Shown: piece by piece, positions 8,804-16,214 of the stretch
Numbering within the stretch: the stretch's first letter is position 1
How the letters are laid out: every line of letters begins with the position of its first letter
Assembly (NCBI RefSeq): GCF_035956715.1
Contig: NZ_CP108381.1
Span: 5,798,001-5,862,000 of the forward strand
Length of the DNA: 64,000 nucleotides
Source of the DNA: Nocardia sp. NBC_01329
GTDB lineage: Bacteria; Actinomycetota; Actinomycetes; Mycobacteriales; Mycobacteriaceae
Direction of reading: 5' to 3'
Notes under the pieces: generated by a model
Database searches by the model: none
Told to the model about the DNA's origin: nothing
Seen by the model: only the letters and a program-made list of their open reading frames with translations
Made by a program: the position numbers and the translations under genes

Positions 8804-10720
8804 TCAGGTTCGGAGCTGCTGCTCGCCCGCGCCGGAACCGAGGTGCCGGGCGAGGAAACGCTCGATCGCGCGGTACATATCGATCTGGTTGTCCGGGTTC
8901 ACGAAACCGTGCCCTTCGTCCTCTTTGACCATGTACTCGACCTCGACCCCGCGCGCCCGTAGCTCCTCGACGAGGTCGTCGGATTGGGCGCGGACCACCC
9001 GTACATCGTTCGCGCCCTGGATCACCAGCAGGGGCGTGCGGATCCGGTCGAGGTGGTAGATGGGCGACCGGGCCGCGATATCGGCCGCCTGCTCCGGATC
9101 GTCGGGGTCGCCGACGAAACGATGGAAGTTGTTGACCAGGAACCGCCTCCCGAACTCGGGGATGGTCCGCATGAAACCCGCGAGATCGGAGATCCCGACA
9201 TAATCGACTGCCGCCGCGAAGATATCAGGGGTACGGGTGACCCCGACCAGGGCGGCGTAACCGCCGTAGGAGCCGCCGAAGATCGCGACCCGGTCGGGAT
9301 CGGCGTATCCCACACCGACGGCCCAATTCACCGCATCGATCACATCGTCGTGCATCCGCCCGGCGAATTCGCCGACCGCCGCTTCGACGAAAGCTTTTCC
9401 GTATCCGGTGGATCCGCGGAAGTTGACCTGCAGTACCGCGTAACCACGATTCGCCAGCAGCTGTACACCTGGGCTGTAGCCCCAGCTGTCACGGAACCAC
9501 GGGCCGCCGTGCAGTTGTACGACCATCGGCAATCCGCACGGTTCGACCCCCACGGGCAGCGTCAGATGACACGGCAGTTCGAGTCCGTCGCGTGAAGGGA
9601 CCGTCACCGGTGTCATCGGCGCCAGAGTCGCGGGGTCCAGATGCGGGAAAGGCCGGAAGAGCAGCCTGCTCTCCCCGGTGGTGTGGTCGTAGAAATAGGT
9701 GCGGCCGGGATCGCGGTCGTGGGTGAAAGAGACAACCCATCGCCGGCCGCTCTCGTCCGAGGAGATCGCGGCGAGGTCGCCGTCCGACAGCGCGGAAAGG
9801 TTCTCGAGCACCTCCGCGAATAGCGGGTCGAGGGGTCGGATCACCTGCCGTTCGCGCAGGTAGCGGGCGCCGATCAACTCGCCGGTCCGCCGATCGAGGA
9901 TGAGCGGCGGTGGCAGTGCCGGGTTCACCATGGGGCGGGTGTCGAGATCGAAGGTGGGGTGACTGTCGACCTCGGTCTCCGCGCCCGAGGCCAGATCCAC
10001 CCGGACCACCCGGGTGCGGTCGGTCCCCCGGTTGGAGCCGATCCACACTCCGGTTCCGTCGGGGGTGAGCTGCACCGGATAGACGCCCATCGGATAGTCC
10101 GTGCCGTCGAACACCAGGAGCGGATGCAGCGTGCCCGTCACGCTGTCCCAGCGCCCGAACTCGAAGTCGCCGCTCGCGGTCATCGTGGTGGCGAACAGTT
10201 CACTGCCGCGTCCGGGCACCCAATCCGAGACGTACCCCGGATTCTGTGCCAGCACAGTGATTTCGCCGGTGGCGATGTCGAGTTCGTGGAGATCGAATTC
10301 CTGGAGCGTCCTGAGATTCAGGGTCAGCAGTGCGCGCCCCGGCCTTTCGGCGGGCATTTCGAAATGCAGTACCCGCGACCCGGGGAACGGTGTGAGATCC
10401 ACGGCCGCGGCGTCCGGGGCGTCCAGGTCGACCCGGTACAGATGCCAGTTCTCGTCGCCGCCGTTGTCCTGGGTGTACAGCAGCCGGCGCGGATCGTTGG
10501 TCCAGTGGTATTCCTGCACACTGCGATCCGCGTCGGCGGTGACGCAGCGCGGTGTCCTGGCCCCGTCGAGGTCTTCGATCCACACATTGAGGCGGTTTCG
10601 CCACGGTGCCAGATAGGCGATCCGGTTCCCGTCCGGCGAGAGGGAGGCGGCCGTGCGGACGGGTGGGCCGAAGAAGTCCTCCACGGTGACGAATTCCGGT
10701 AGTAGTTCGGGCAGTGCCAT
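8804..10720 (-). CDS. S9-family (prolyl oligopeptidase-like) peptidase
   Basis: 638-residue serine peptidase with an N-terminal beta-propeller-like region (about 1-370) and a C-terminal alpha/beta-hydrolase domain. The catalytic triad is visible as Ser484 in GGSYGG, Asp572 in QGANDVRV and His604 in DEGHGF; an HGGP oxyanion motif lies near residue 404. No signal peptide is seen, so it is probably cytoplasmic and cleaves or trims oligopeptides. The ATG at 10720 is preceded by GGAAGGAT. The open frame continues upstream through low-quality coding sequence containing the 17-bp tandem repeat, which I exclude. Confidence 0.9.
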   Translation of the reverse strand: MALPELLPEFVTVEDFFGPPVRTAASLSPDGNRIAYLAPWRNRLNVWIEDLDGARTPRCVTADADRSVQEYHWTNDPRRLLYTQDNGGDENWHLYRVDLDAPDAAAVDLTPFPGSRVLHFEMPAERPGRALLTLNLRTLQEFDLHELDIATGEITVLAQNPGYVSDWVPGRGSELFATTMTASGDFEFGRWDSVTGTLHPLLVFDGTDYPMGVYPVQLTPDGTGVWIGSNRGTDRTRVVRVDLASGAETEVDSHPTFDLDTRPMVNPALPPPLILDRRTGELIGARYLRERQVIRPLDPLFAEVLENLSALSDGDLAAISSDESGRRWVVSFTHDRDPGRTYFYDHTTGESRLLFRPFPHLDPATLAPMTPVTVPSRDGLELPCHLTLPVGVEPCGLPMVVQLHGGPWFRDSWGYSPGVQLLANRGYAVLQVNFRGSTGYGKAFVEAAVGEFAGRMHDDVIDAVNWAVGVGYADPDRVAIFGGSYGGYAALVGVTRTPDIFAAAVDYVGISDLAGFMRTIPEFGRRFLVNNFHRFVGDPDDPEQAADIAARSPIYHLDRIRTPLLVIQGANDVRVVRAQSDDLVEELRARGVEVEYMVKEDEGHGFVNPDNQIDMYRAIERFLARHLGSGAGEQQLRT

Positions 10721-10800
10721 ATCGATCCTTCCGGCTGTCGGTGGGTAGGCGACTGCGACCGGTAGCGGCGGTACCGTGGGTGTCCCACGTCCGGAGGTCG

Positions 10801-10864
10801 CTGTGCTCGATCGGACGCTGTGCTCGATCGGACGCTGTGCTCGATCGGACGCTGTGCTCGATGG
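10801..10864. repeat. 17-bp tandem repeat (3.8 copies)
   Basis: The unit CTGTGCTCGATCGGACG occurs three times perfectly (10801, 10818, 10835), followed by a 13-base partial copy. Each unit contains the palindrome CGATCG. It lies between the divergent S9 peptidase and MerR genes, about 80 bp upstream of the peptidase start. It may be a length-variable locus or a set of protein-binding sites. Confidence 0.9.
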
Positions 10865-10991
10865 CTGATGCCAGGAGACACCAGGCCGCAACGGCACGGT
10901 CAACGCCGATCCGGCGAGATCCAGGTCACATCGGTGGATCGGTTCGTGTCGTTCGCCACCGGGATGCCGTGCGCCGGGGTGCGCGCGCTTG

Positions 10992-11012
10992 ACTGTGCCG
11001 CTACGGCACAGT
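10992..11012. promoter_or_regulatory. Perfect dyad upstream of the MerR-family gene
   Basis: ACTGTGCCG-CTA-CGGCACAGT has 9-bp perfect arms and lies 75 bp upstream of the MerR-family start. TTGACT at 10989-10994 could be a -35 element overlapping the left arm. No convincing -10 is seen. MerR proteins usually bind dyads inside their own promoter, so this is a plausible autoregulatory site. A 13-bp direct repeat (GGCTGGTATCGAG at 11016 and 11032) follows. Confidence 0.5.
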
Positions 11013-11086
11013 TCAGGCTGGTATCGAGTCGGGCTGGTATCGAGCCGCCGCGTTGTGGCGGCGGAACCGGAGCGGAGGAGTCGGTC

Positions 11087-11830
11087 ATGACGTGGAGTAC
11101 CCGTCAGCTCGCGGAACTCGCGGGCACGAGCGTGCGCGCGGTCCGTCACTACCACGACATCGGTCTGCTCGACGAGCCCGAACGGGCCTCCAACGGCTAC
11201 AAGCGGTACGGGGTAGCCCACCTGCTGCGTGTTCTGCGGATCAAACGACTCTCCGATCTCGGAATACCGCTCGCACAGATCGCCGAGATGGGTGAAGGGG
11301 AAGATTTTCCCCGTGACGCGTTACAGACTCTGGACGCCGAACTGGCGGCGACCATCGATCGGCTCCAGCGCATCCGAGTGGAACTCGCCCTGATCCTGCG
11401 GCAGGGCGCCTCCACCGATCTCCCATCCGATATGGGTCCGGCCACCGCCGTGCTCACCGACGCCGACCGCGACTTCACTGTCATCCTCACCCGGGTGCTG
11501 GGCCCCTCCGGTCTGGGTGCGCTGCGCGGTCTGCTGAACGAACAACGCACTGTGCCCGCGATGTCGGAATTCGACGAGCTGCCCGCCGAGGCCGACGAAC
11601 CCACCCGTATCGAATTGGCCGAACGATTGGCCCCGTACGCCGGCGAGGTGAGCGCCGAATACCCCGAGATCGCCGCGCCGGCCACCGATTCGCCGGTGGG
11701 CGCGAAACGCGCGGCGGAAACGGTCGGCAAAGCTCTGCGAGATCTCTACAACCCGGCTCAGCTCGACGTCCTGGTCCGGGTCAACCGGCTGCTCTACGGA
11801 TCGGATCAGCAGCGCCCGGGCGGGAACTGA
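11087..11830 (+). CDS. MerR-family transcriptional regulator
   Basis: 247 residues. The N-terminal winged helix is typical of MerR proteins: TRQLAELAGTSVRAVRHYHD, then IGLLDEPERASNGYKRYG. A coiled-coil dimerisation helix follows at about residues 85-115. The C-terminal 130 residues are a mostly helical, acidic effector region with no recognised ligand-binding fold and no conserved metal-binding Cys. The start ATG follows GGAGGAGTCGGTC. The gene is divergent from the S9 peptidase. Its target is unknown; the dyad at 10992-11012 suggests autoregulation. Confidence 0.88.
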   Translation: MTWSTRQLAELAGTSVRAVRHYHDIGLLDEPERASNGYKRYGVAHLLRVLRIKRLSDLGIPLAQIAEMGEGEDFPRDALQTLDAELAATIDRLQRIRVELALILRQGASTDLPSDMGPATAVLTDADRDFTVILTRVLGPSGLGALRGLLNEQRTVPAMSEFDELPAEADEPTRIELAERLAPYAGEVSAEYPEIAAPATDSPVGAKRAAETVGKALRDLYNPAQLDVLVRVNRLLYGSDQQRPGGN

Positions 11831-12377
11831 TACTCGCGGCTCGATCGATGTCCTCCCACGCTGTCCGGCGGCGGACCTCGGTGACCCGGTCCGGCTGCTC
11901 GGTGTAAACGGGTCTGCCGTGACTCGCATCGACTCCAGGTTTCGCCGATCGCGCAAGGCGCTCAACGGTGACTGCGGTGGGCGGTCTCCGGTTCAACGAC
12001 GCGGAGGAGTTCGAGAGCCGTGACGCCCGGGGAGCCGGGTGGTGGTGTGAAGAGGCGGATTCGCTGATCCGCGGCCCGGGTCTGCGGCATCTCGAAGTCG
12101 AATTCGATGGCCCCGACAAGTCAAGCCCCCTCGCCACACGACAGACGGCGCCCGCCACCACCGCTACCGGGCAGTTGCGCTGCCGTGCCAGATGGCACGG
12201 TTCTTGCCGGCACCTGGTTCTGATCGTGAATACGGGCAGCAGTCGCTGGCGAATCTCGACATCACCTCGAGATTTTTTGTGATCGCCGATTTCGACACCA
12301 CTGTTGGTGGTAGGCCCTAGCCCAGTGATGTCAATCTTTCCTGACCGGGGTCGGGAAGCATCCTGCCCCGCCGATGC
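11831..12377. other. Non-coding or decayed stretch
   Basis: About 550 bases between the MerR gene and the repeat array. Open frames exist on both strands but none has a plausible start, conserved domain or actinobacterial codon-position bias that I can recognise. I see no RNA gene or clear terminator. It may hold remnants of a lost gene. Confidence 0.5.
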
Positions 12378-12582
12378 CTGTATTCGTGAACGACCGACGC
12401 CAGAATTCGCGAACAACGACACCGAATTTCGCAAACGTCCGGTACCGAAATTCCCGAATAATGGCACAGAATTTCGCGAACAATCGGCACCGGGATTCGC
12501 GAACAATCGGCACCGGAATTCGCGAACAATCGGCACCGGAATTCGCGAACAATCGGCACCGGAATTCGCGAACAAAGCTCAG
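12378..12582. repeat. Nine-unit 22-23-bp imperfect tandem repeat array
   Basis: Nine head-to-tail units begin at 12378, 12401, 12423, 12446, 12468, 12491, 12514, 12537 and 12560. The last five are nearly identical and the first four degenerate. Each is centred on a palindrome of the type TTCGCGAA (GAATTCGCGAACAA), followed by TCGGCACCG-like sequence. Because 23 is not a multiple of three and the unit has no stop codon, all frames stay open, so the apparent ORFs across it are artefacts. It lies 240 bp upstream of the TIG/ice-binding-like gene. Confidence 0.9.
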
Positions 12583-12825
12583 GCGTCCTAGCTGGGCGGC
12601 GGCTCCCATCGAAGACATAACACAAGTTCCCGACCGATTTCAGCTTCCTTGGAGCTATCGACCGGACCCGAAAATGGAAAGAGACCGGACAAGAACTGAC
12701 CGCGGATTCCTTGCCAAAGTGCCACCGCTGGACGACTACTGGTTATAGGCGGCGTATCAAACAGACGAACCCTGCGCTGCTGCGGAAACCCCTTTTTTCG
12801 CGTTCACTGATCAGAAAGCAATATA

Positions 12826-14202
12826 ATGGCACCTGTTATCACCTCACTGACACCCTCTTTCGGCCCTCCGGCGGGTTTCAACTCTGTAGTGATCACCGGC
12901 TCCGGATACGCCAATGTCGGTCCCTTGACCGTCCGGTTCGGCGCGAACGCAACGACATTCACCATCGACTCCGATACCCAGATCACGGCCATCGTCCCGC
13001 CCGGCACCGGCACGGTCAACGTCACCGTCCAAGTACTGCTGGACGGCACGAGCAACCCGATGCCCTACATCTATGGTCCGGCTCCGGTTCCTACCTTGAC
13101 CAGCATCACTCCGACTTCGGGGTCCGCGGCCGGCGGGACGGCGGTCGTGCTCACCGGGACCAACTTCACCGGAGCCACCGCGGTGAGTTTCGGTGGGACA
13201 CCGGCAACCTCGTTCACGGTCAACTCCTCGACGCAGATCACCGCGGTGACCCCTGCCCATCCAGCTGGGCCGGTATCGGTCACCGTGACCAACCCGTTCG
13301 GAACCAGCAACGGTGTCGCGTTCACCTATATCGCGGTGCCCACCCTCACCGGCGTCACCCCGAACTCAGGACCGCCCAGCGGTGGGACAGCGGTCGTGCT
13401 CACCGGCACAGGCCTGACCGGAACCACCGCGGTGAGTTTCGGTGGGACACCGGCAACCTCGTTCACGGTAAACTCCGACACCCAGATCACCGTCCTCACC
13501 CCAGCTCATGCAGCTGGAACAGTGTCTGTCACCGTCACCACTCCAGGTGGAACCAGCAATGGTGTCTCCTTCACCTACGCTTCTTCGGGTCTGGCGCCTG
13601 TCGATCTGGGGACCGCGGCTTCGTTCGCGGTACTGGGTGCCTCGACAGTCACCAACACCGGAGCCACGGCCATCTCCGGCGACCTGGGTGTCAGCCCGGG
13701 CACCTCGGTGACCGGATTCCCGCCGGGAACGGTGACAGGCGGTGCGATCCATGCCGGGGACGCGGCCGCGGCGCAGGCACACACCGATTTACAGGCCGCC
13801 TACACCGATGCGGCGGGCCGGACACCCACCGCTGCCGTGACCACCGATCTCGCCGGACAAACCCTGACCTCCGGGGTGTACAACGCCACCGGCGGGATCG
13901 GCCTGAACGGCACGGTCACCCTGGACGGGCAAGGCAATCCGAGCGCAGTGTTCATCTTCCAGGCCGGGACGACACTGATCACCGGAGCCAACAGCGTGGT
14001 CAACCTCATCAACGGCGCCACCGCGGACAACGTGTTCTGGCAAGTCGGTAGCTCGGCCACACTGGGCGCCGATACCGACTTCGCCGGAAGCCTGCTGGCC
14101 TTCACCTCGGTGACGGTGACAACCGGCGTCACCGCAGACGGGAACATCCTGGCCCTCAACGGCGCAGTCACCCTCGACACCAACACCATCACGGCACCCT
14201 GA
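12826..14202 (+). CDS. IPT/TIG-repeat protein with C-terminal ice-binding-like (DUF3494) domain
   Basis: 458 residues. There are three IPT/TIG beta-sandwich repeats (about 3-82, 88-170, 171-254), each opening with a 'P.(I/L)T...P..G...GGT.V.(I/L)TG' pattern. The last two are nearly identical at residue level (GGTPATSFTVNS, STQIT/DTQIT). Residues 265-458 match the DUF3494 ice-binding-like fold (AASFAVLGASTVTNTGATAI, then SGDLGVSPGTSVTG; later GGIGLNGTVTLDGQGNPSAV). Such proteins are normally secreted adhesins or ice-binding proteins, yet this one starts MAPVITSLTP with no signal peptide or anchor. RBS is weak (AGAAAG). Surface location and ice binding are not established. Confidence 0.85.
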   Translation: MAPVITSLTPSFGPPAGFNSVVITGSGYANVGPLTVRFGANATTFTIDSDTQITAIVPPGTGTVNVTVQVLLDGTSNPMPYIYGPAPVPTLTSITPTSGSAAGGTAVVLTGTNFTGATAVSFGGTPATSFTVNSSTQITAVTPAHPAGPVSVTVTNPFGTSNGVAFTYIAVPTLTGVTPNSGPPSGGTAVVLTGTGLTGTTAVSFGGTPATSFTVNSDTQITVLTPAHAAGTVSVTVTTPGGTSNGVSFTYASSGLAPVDLGTAASFAVLGASTVTNTGATAISGDLGVSPGTSVTGFPPGTVTGGAIHAGDAAAAQAHTDLQAAYTDAAGRTPTAAVTTDLAGQTLTSGVYNATGGIGLNGTVTLDGQGNPSAVFIFQAGTTLITGANSVVNLINGATADNVFWQVGSSATLGADTDFAGSLLAFTSVTVTTGVTADGNILALNGAVTLDTNTITAP

Positions 14203-14232
14203 ACCACAACCCACCGAAAGGACTCGATCACC

Positions 14233-14261
14233 CTGTCCGCGTGCCATCGGCGCGCGGACAG
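14233..14261 (+). terminator. Stem-loop after the TIG/ice-binding-like gene
   Basis: CTGTCCGCG and CGCGGACAG form perfect 9-bp arms around an 11-base loop, 30 bases after the stop codon. No U-tract follows, as is common in high-GC actinobacteria. Confidence 0.55.
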
Positions 14262-14457
14262 CGCCGTATCCGGGCGTGGGTAGCCCGTACACGGTCCGGG
14301 ACCGCCGCTACGGGTGGGGTGGAGGGACAGTCGCCCGAGATGCGGCGCTGAGGAGTTCCGGCGGTGGGGTTTCCGTCGGTTCATGACGGGTAAGCAGGGG
14401 CCAGTCGGAGCGGCTGCGGATTGCGGGGCGTTTCGCGGAGCGGGAGGAGGAGCCGCG

Positions 14458-14886
14458 GTGGGCATGACGACACTGAACCCGGTGCGGGGCGGTGATGGAC
14501 GGGGTTGCCGGGTTGTCGAGGTGGATCTCGAGACGACGTCGGCGGGGCAGGTGCGGGCCGAGGTGCGCCGCCTGATGAGTGGGTGTGCCGGGATCGAGGT
14601 GTGCGATGCGGTGCAGGTCAGTGATGAGTTGGTCAGCAATGCTCGGCGTCACGCCCGCTCGCCGCACATCTGCCGCTTGATGGTGGACGGCCACAGCTGG
14701 TTCCGTATCGAGGTGAACGACGCCTCGCCCGTCTCGCCGCGGATCCGTCGGCCCGACCACACGGGCGGGCGCGGGCTGCTGCTGGTCGCGCAGCTCGCGG
14801 CCCGGTGGGGAACCGACTATCGCGAGGGCGGGAAAACCGTGTGGGCCGAACTCGATCGGCCCGACGGATGGCTTATCCACCTGTGA
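14458..14886 (+). CDS. Small HATPase-fold ATP-binding protein (anti-sigma-factor kinase-like)
   Basis: 142-residue GHKL/HATPase_c_2 domain protein. The N box is VSDELVSNARRHA and the G box TGGRGLLLVAQLA. It lacks a histidine-kinase dimerisation domain, and the length fits RsbW/SpoIIAB-like anti-sigma kinases or the abundant actinobacterial orphans of this fold. The GTG at 14458 follows GGAGGAGGAG. The frame is open further upstream without a better start. No sigma factor or anti-anti-sigma gene is adjacent; the convergent neighbour is a small MerR-type protein. The partner is unknown. Confidence 0.82.
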   Translation: MGMTTLNPVRGGDGRGCRVVEVDLETTSAGQVRAEVRRLMSGCAGIEVCDAVQVSDELVSNARRHARSPHICRLMVDGHSWFRIEVNDASPVSPRIRRPDHTGGRGLLLVAQLAARWGTDYREGGKTVWAELDRPDGWLIHL

Positions 14887-14939
14887 CCGCCTCCCCGGCG
14901 GGCGGGCGGTCTTTCGCAACTGGGCGGGGTGAGTTCCGC

Positions 14940-15254
14940 TCAATCCTCTCGGGTGAGTGCGGCGTTGATTTCGCGGGCTTCGGCGAGTTGGTCTTCGAGG
15001 ATGATGATCCGGCACGCGGCTTCCAGGGGGGTGCCGGAGTCCACGAGTTCGCGGGCGCGGGCGGCGATACGTAGCTGGTATCGGGAGTAGCGGCGGTGCC
15101 CGCCGGGCGAGCGTTGCGGAACGATCAGTTTCGCGTCGTCGAGGGTGCGCAGGAACGCTTGGGTGGTGCCGAGCAGGTCGGCGGCCCGGCCCATGGTGTA
15201 GGCGGGGTAGTCGTCATCGTCGAACTTCTCGTTCGCGGTCGTGGGTTCAGAAAT
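14940..15254 (-). CDS. Small MerR-type helix-turn-helix regulator, possibly using an ATT start
   Basis: A MerR-like DNA-binding domain (TMGRAADLLGTTQAFLRTLD, later SPGGHRRYSRYQL) plus a short helical tail, with no effector domain. From the first in-frame ATG (15194) it is 84 residues. The conserved-looking, acidic upstream stretch EKFDDDDYPAYT is in frame, and the only plausible initiator before it is an ATT at 15254-15252, seven bases after GGAGG, giving 104 residues. A 29-codon reading frame upstream ends inside this start. Relatives in this class commonly carry a 'YTMGRAA' segment preceded by an acidic N-terminus, as I recall. Function is transcriptional regulation, target unknown. Confidence 0.75.
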   Translation of the reverse strand: MSEPTTANEKFDDDDYPAYTMGRAADLLGTTQAFLRTLDDAKLIVPQRSPGGHRRYSRYQLRIAARARELVDSGTPLEAACRIIILEDQLAEAREINAALTRED

Positions 15255-15336
15255 CGTGCGGCCTCCGGACGCCGAAGTGCCCCGGCGCCTGTGGCGCCGG
15301 GGCGTTGAAAGGGGGAATTACTTCGTCTTCCGACAT
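15247..15336 (-). CDS. Possible 29-residue leader peptide upstream of the MerR-type gene
   Basis: ATG at 15336-15334 opens a short frame encoding MSEDEVIPPFNAPAPQAPGH followed by FGVRRPHDF. Its TGA (15249-15247) overlaps the proposed ATT start of the downstream regulator (ATTTCTGA). The frame spans the strong hairpin at 15279-15303 and includes the downstream gene's ribosome-binding site (GGAGG). This is the layout of a translational-coupling or attenuation leader. There is no strong ribosome-binding site of its own; it might be leaderless or not translated at all. Confidence 0.4.
   Translation of the reverse strand: MSEDEVIPPFNAPAPQAPGHFGVRRPHDF
15279..15303. promoter_or_regulatory. 11-bp-arm GC hairpin in the MerR leader
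   Basis: GCCCCGGCGCC-TGT-GGCGCCGGGGC is a perfect 11-bp stem with a 3-base loop. On the minus strand it precedes the GGAGG of the MerR-type gene by about 10 bases and lies within the possible leader peptide. It could control access to the ribosome-binding site; a terminator role on the plus strand is less likely since no gene ends there. Confidence 0.6.
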
Positions 15337-15769
15337 GTAACCGAAACGTCGGTGATCACCCTGACCACATAACTTCGTGGGCGACCCGACGGGCAACGCC
15401 TCCTTCCTTCTCGTGGTACTTCCTCTTCTTTCCGTGCAACTTCACGTGCTTCCCGGTGGGCGGTGGGACCGTCGTACATGCTGGTCCCGTGGCCGCGCCC
15501 GCCGGTCCTGTCCTCACGGGCAGTTCGTCATCTCCCGTGCCCTTTGGATACTTCCTTCGTTTCCGACGAGACAGAAGTTACCGCACCTTGGTTGGAATGT
15601 CTACTGTTGCCGCTGCAGATTTTTTCGAGTGGTCGAGCCGGGTTGTCTCAGAGGTCCGAGCGCCGCCGTGCGGTTGCACGGCGTGTCCGCCCGGGGTGTG
15701 GCATGCTGGGGGATGGGCACGGGTTGTTGCAGTGATCGCCCGGCTCGCAACAGGAAGAAAAGCAAAAGT
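15337..15769. other. Intergenic region between the MerR leader and the cold-shock gene
   Basis: About 430 bases holding the divergent promoters. I see a pyrimidine-rich tract around 15400-15450 and no convincing coding frame. Cold-shock genes often have long 5' untranslated leaders, so part of this stretch (from about 15600) may be transcribed leader. No conserved cold-box sequence is recognised. Confidence 0.4.
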
Positions 15770-15973
15770 ATGTCGCAAGGCAGTGTGAAGTGGTTCAACG
15801 GCGAAAAGGGCTTCGGTTTCATCGCGCAGGACGAGGGCGGCCCTGACGTGTTCGTCCACTACTCCCAGATTTCCGGCTCCGGCTTCAAGTCCCTCGATGA
15901 GGGTCAGCGTGTCGAGTTCGAGATCGGCCAAGGTCAGAAGGGCCCGCAGGCCCAGGACGTCCGCGCCATCTAG
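15770..15973 (+). CDS. cspA: Cold-shock protein (CspA family)
   Basis: 67-residue single OB-fold RNA chaperone that binds single-stranded nucleic acid and melts RNA structure. RNP1 is KGFGFI (residues 13-18) and RNP2 VFVHY (27-31), with the usual WFNGEKGFG start. The length equals the family norm. The frame is open upstream, but the ATG at 15770 is the only start giving a canonical protein; upstream AGGAAGAAAAGC serves as RBS. A strong terminator follows. Confidence 0.95.
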   Translation: MSQGSVKWFNGEKGFGFIAQDEGGPDVFVHYSQISGSGFKSLDEGQRVEFEIGQGQKGPQAQDVRAI

Positions 15974-15986
15974 GAGCCGACGAGAA

Positions 15987-16015
15987 CAGAAACCCGCGCG
16001 ATCCGCGCGGGTTTC
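15987..16015 (+). terminator. Terminator of the cold-shock gene
   Basis: AGAAACCCGCGCG-ATC-CGCGCGGGTTTCT: 13-bp perfect stem, 3-base loop, ending in a T-rich run, 14 bases after the stop codon. Confidence 0.85.
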
Positions 16016-16147
16016 TTGCTGTCCGGGGCCCGGTCACGATCCGCCGGGCTCCAGCCATGGCGCGGGCCGCCGGAGGGCGGCCCCGGTGAGGTCGCCGCGG
16101 CCGTCTCCGCCTGGTGGACCGCCCCGGTCTGCGTCAGCCCCGCGAAA

Positions 16148-16183
16148 CGCACCGCGTAACCCCTCATCGGGTTACGCGGTGCG
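16148..16183. terminator. 15-bp-arm hairpin downstream of the MFS gene
   Basis: CGCACCGCGTAACCC and GGGTTACGCGGTGCG form perfect arms around a 6-base loop. It lies 30 bases beyond the stop of the minus-strand catabolic operon and probably ends that transcript, facing the cold-shock terminator. Confidence 0.65.
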
Positions 16184-16214
16184 TCGTATCGGTGCCGGGG
16201 GATCCCGGCGGACG

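Noticed and set aside
11781..12575. 264-codon minus-strand frame between the MerR gene and the repeat array
   Set aside because: Its start lies inside the repeat array and its end overlaps the MerR gene; no domain is recognisable.
12378..12582. CRISPR array
   Set aside because: Units are directly adjacent with no unique spacers, and no cas genes are present.
12304..12748. Open reading frames across the 23-bp repeat array on both strands
   Set aside because: The repeat unit contains no stop codon in any frame, so long frames arise automatically; none has a conserved domain or good start.
12711..14051. 446-codon frame offset within the TIG/ice-binding-like gene
   Set aside because: A shifted frame of a repetitive gene giving His/Arg-rich nonsense; the frame at 12826 encodes recognisable TIG and DUF3494 domains.
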